DNA of 13,552 bases from JAKQHY01 sp034429475 (GTDB taxonomy: Bacteria > Chloroflexota > Anaerolineae > B4-G1 > SLSP01), in assembly GCA_034429475.1 (NCBI GenBank), contig DAOUGD010000317.1, forward strand, positions 1 to 13,552, given 5' to 3'. The position numbers and the translations under genes are program-made. Within the stretch, counting starts at the first letter, position 1, and each line of letters begins with the position of its first letter. Under the pieces are notes generated by a model, which had not been told where the DNA came from, ran no database searches, and saw nothing but the letters and a program-made list of their open reading frames with translations. This document shows positions 13,282 to 13,552 of the stretch, piece after piece.

Positions 13282-13337
13282 GGGAAATTGGAAATGAGTC
13301 ATGAGAAATGAGTGATGGGAAATGTGTCATGTAGAGA
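13282..13337. repeat. Heptad array in the leader of the leftward operon
   Basis: Eight units in 7-base phase: GGGAAAT, TGGAAAT, GAGTCAT, GAGAAAT, GAGTGAT, GGGAAAT, GTGTCAT, GTAGAGA. From the third unit on, units ending TCAT/TGAT alternate with units ending AAAT, giving a 14-base super-period. It lies about 16 bases upstream of the SWIM start and within the probable 5' untranslated leader. Confidence 0.75.
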
Positions 13338-13338
13338 G

Positions 13339-13366
13339 ATTTTAACGCAAGGGCGGGAAGATGCAA
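13339..13366 (-). promoter_or_regulatory. Candidate promoter of the SWIM-to-vWA operon
   Basis: On the minus strand, TTGCAT (13366-13361) and TAAAAT (13344-13339) are separated by 16 bases. The -10 box matches consensus at 5 of 6 positions and the -35 box at only 3 of 6. It would start a transcript near 13331 and give a leader of about 66 bases containing the heptad array. The -35 region overlaps a degenerate octad (CGCAAGGG, 13346-13353). Confidence 0.35.
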
Positions 13367-13518
13367 CCGGACATTTCACGGCAGGCGGATGGTGGTAGAA
13401 TTTACCGAAGAGTTTGGTCAGCAGGTATTGTCCCTCATTTTCCTTGATGAGGAAGTGAAATAGTGTGCCATTTGTCGTATCCTTAAGAGCATCACAAATG
13501 CTACACAAGGATGCGAAA

Positions 13519-13552
13519 ATGGATTGGAACACGCTCTATTGTCCCAACAAAG
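13519..13552 (+). CDS. Partial protein start with CPN motif
   Basis: ATG 13519 is preceded by AGGA with 7-base spacing and reads MDWNTLYCPNK before the window ends. A Cys-Pro-Asn close to the N-terminus is typical of zinc-ribbon proteins, including several insertion-sequence transposases, but eleven residues cannot identify it. The rest is outside the window. Confidence 0.4.
   Translation, partial: MDWNTLYCPNK

Noticed and set aside
13299..13532. 77-residue leftward open frame upstream of the SWIM gene
   Set aside because: Covers the heptad array and the candidate promoter, has no ribosome binding site and resembles no family I know.

Overview
The window is GC-rich with a strong third-position GC bias. 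Its short intergenic gaps are AT-richer and filled with short tandem repeats. The gene content and repeat-laden spacers fit a Chloroflexota (Anaerolineae-like) genome or MAG, but no rRNA or taxonomic marker is present, so the lineage is an inference. I see no tRNA, rRNA or CRISPR array.

Layout. (1) Bases 1-59 hold the start of a leftward Cys-rich protein cut by the window edge, with a TATAAT box upstream. (2) Bases 338-4695 hold a rightward three-gene MacB-type ABC export operon: a tandem double-domain permease, a HlyD-like membrane fusion protein and an ATPase. (3) Bases 4697-13265 hold a leftward six-gene operon, read in transcription order: SWIM zinc-finger protein, DUF5691-type HEAT-like protein, MoxR-type AAA+ ATPase, GNAT acetyltransferase, DUF5682-type protein and vWA (MIDAS) protein. 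The two operons converge with one base between their stop codons. (4) The right edge carries the first codons of a rightward protein with a CPN zinc-ribbon-like start.

The leftward operon is the most interesting system. A MoxR ATPase paired with a MIDAS vWA protein is a known chaperone-like module. Here it travels with a SWIM (CxC-x6-CxH) protein, a helical-repeat protein and a large protein with two GxxH motifs, which suggest the TIKI/TraB/ChaN/EreA hydrolase superfamily. From memory, the five non-GNAT families recur together in other phyla without an experimentally assigned role. The GNAT gene looks like a local addition.

The second striking signal is a set of heptanucleotide arrays in almost every intergenic gap. 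Units stay in strict 7-bp phase over 8-15 copies. Three arrays are palindromes with about two heptads at the centre. The units differ between loci, so architecture rather than sequence is conserved. The arrays also enter genes: an in-frame insertion of about 70 residues lies inside the DUF5682 protein, and array DNA supplies stop codons or terminal residues of the fusion protein, the DUF5691 protein, the MoxR protein and probably the GNAT N-terminus. A related 8-bp array with a nested hairpin encodes the DUF5682 C-terminal tail.
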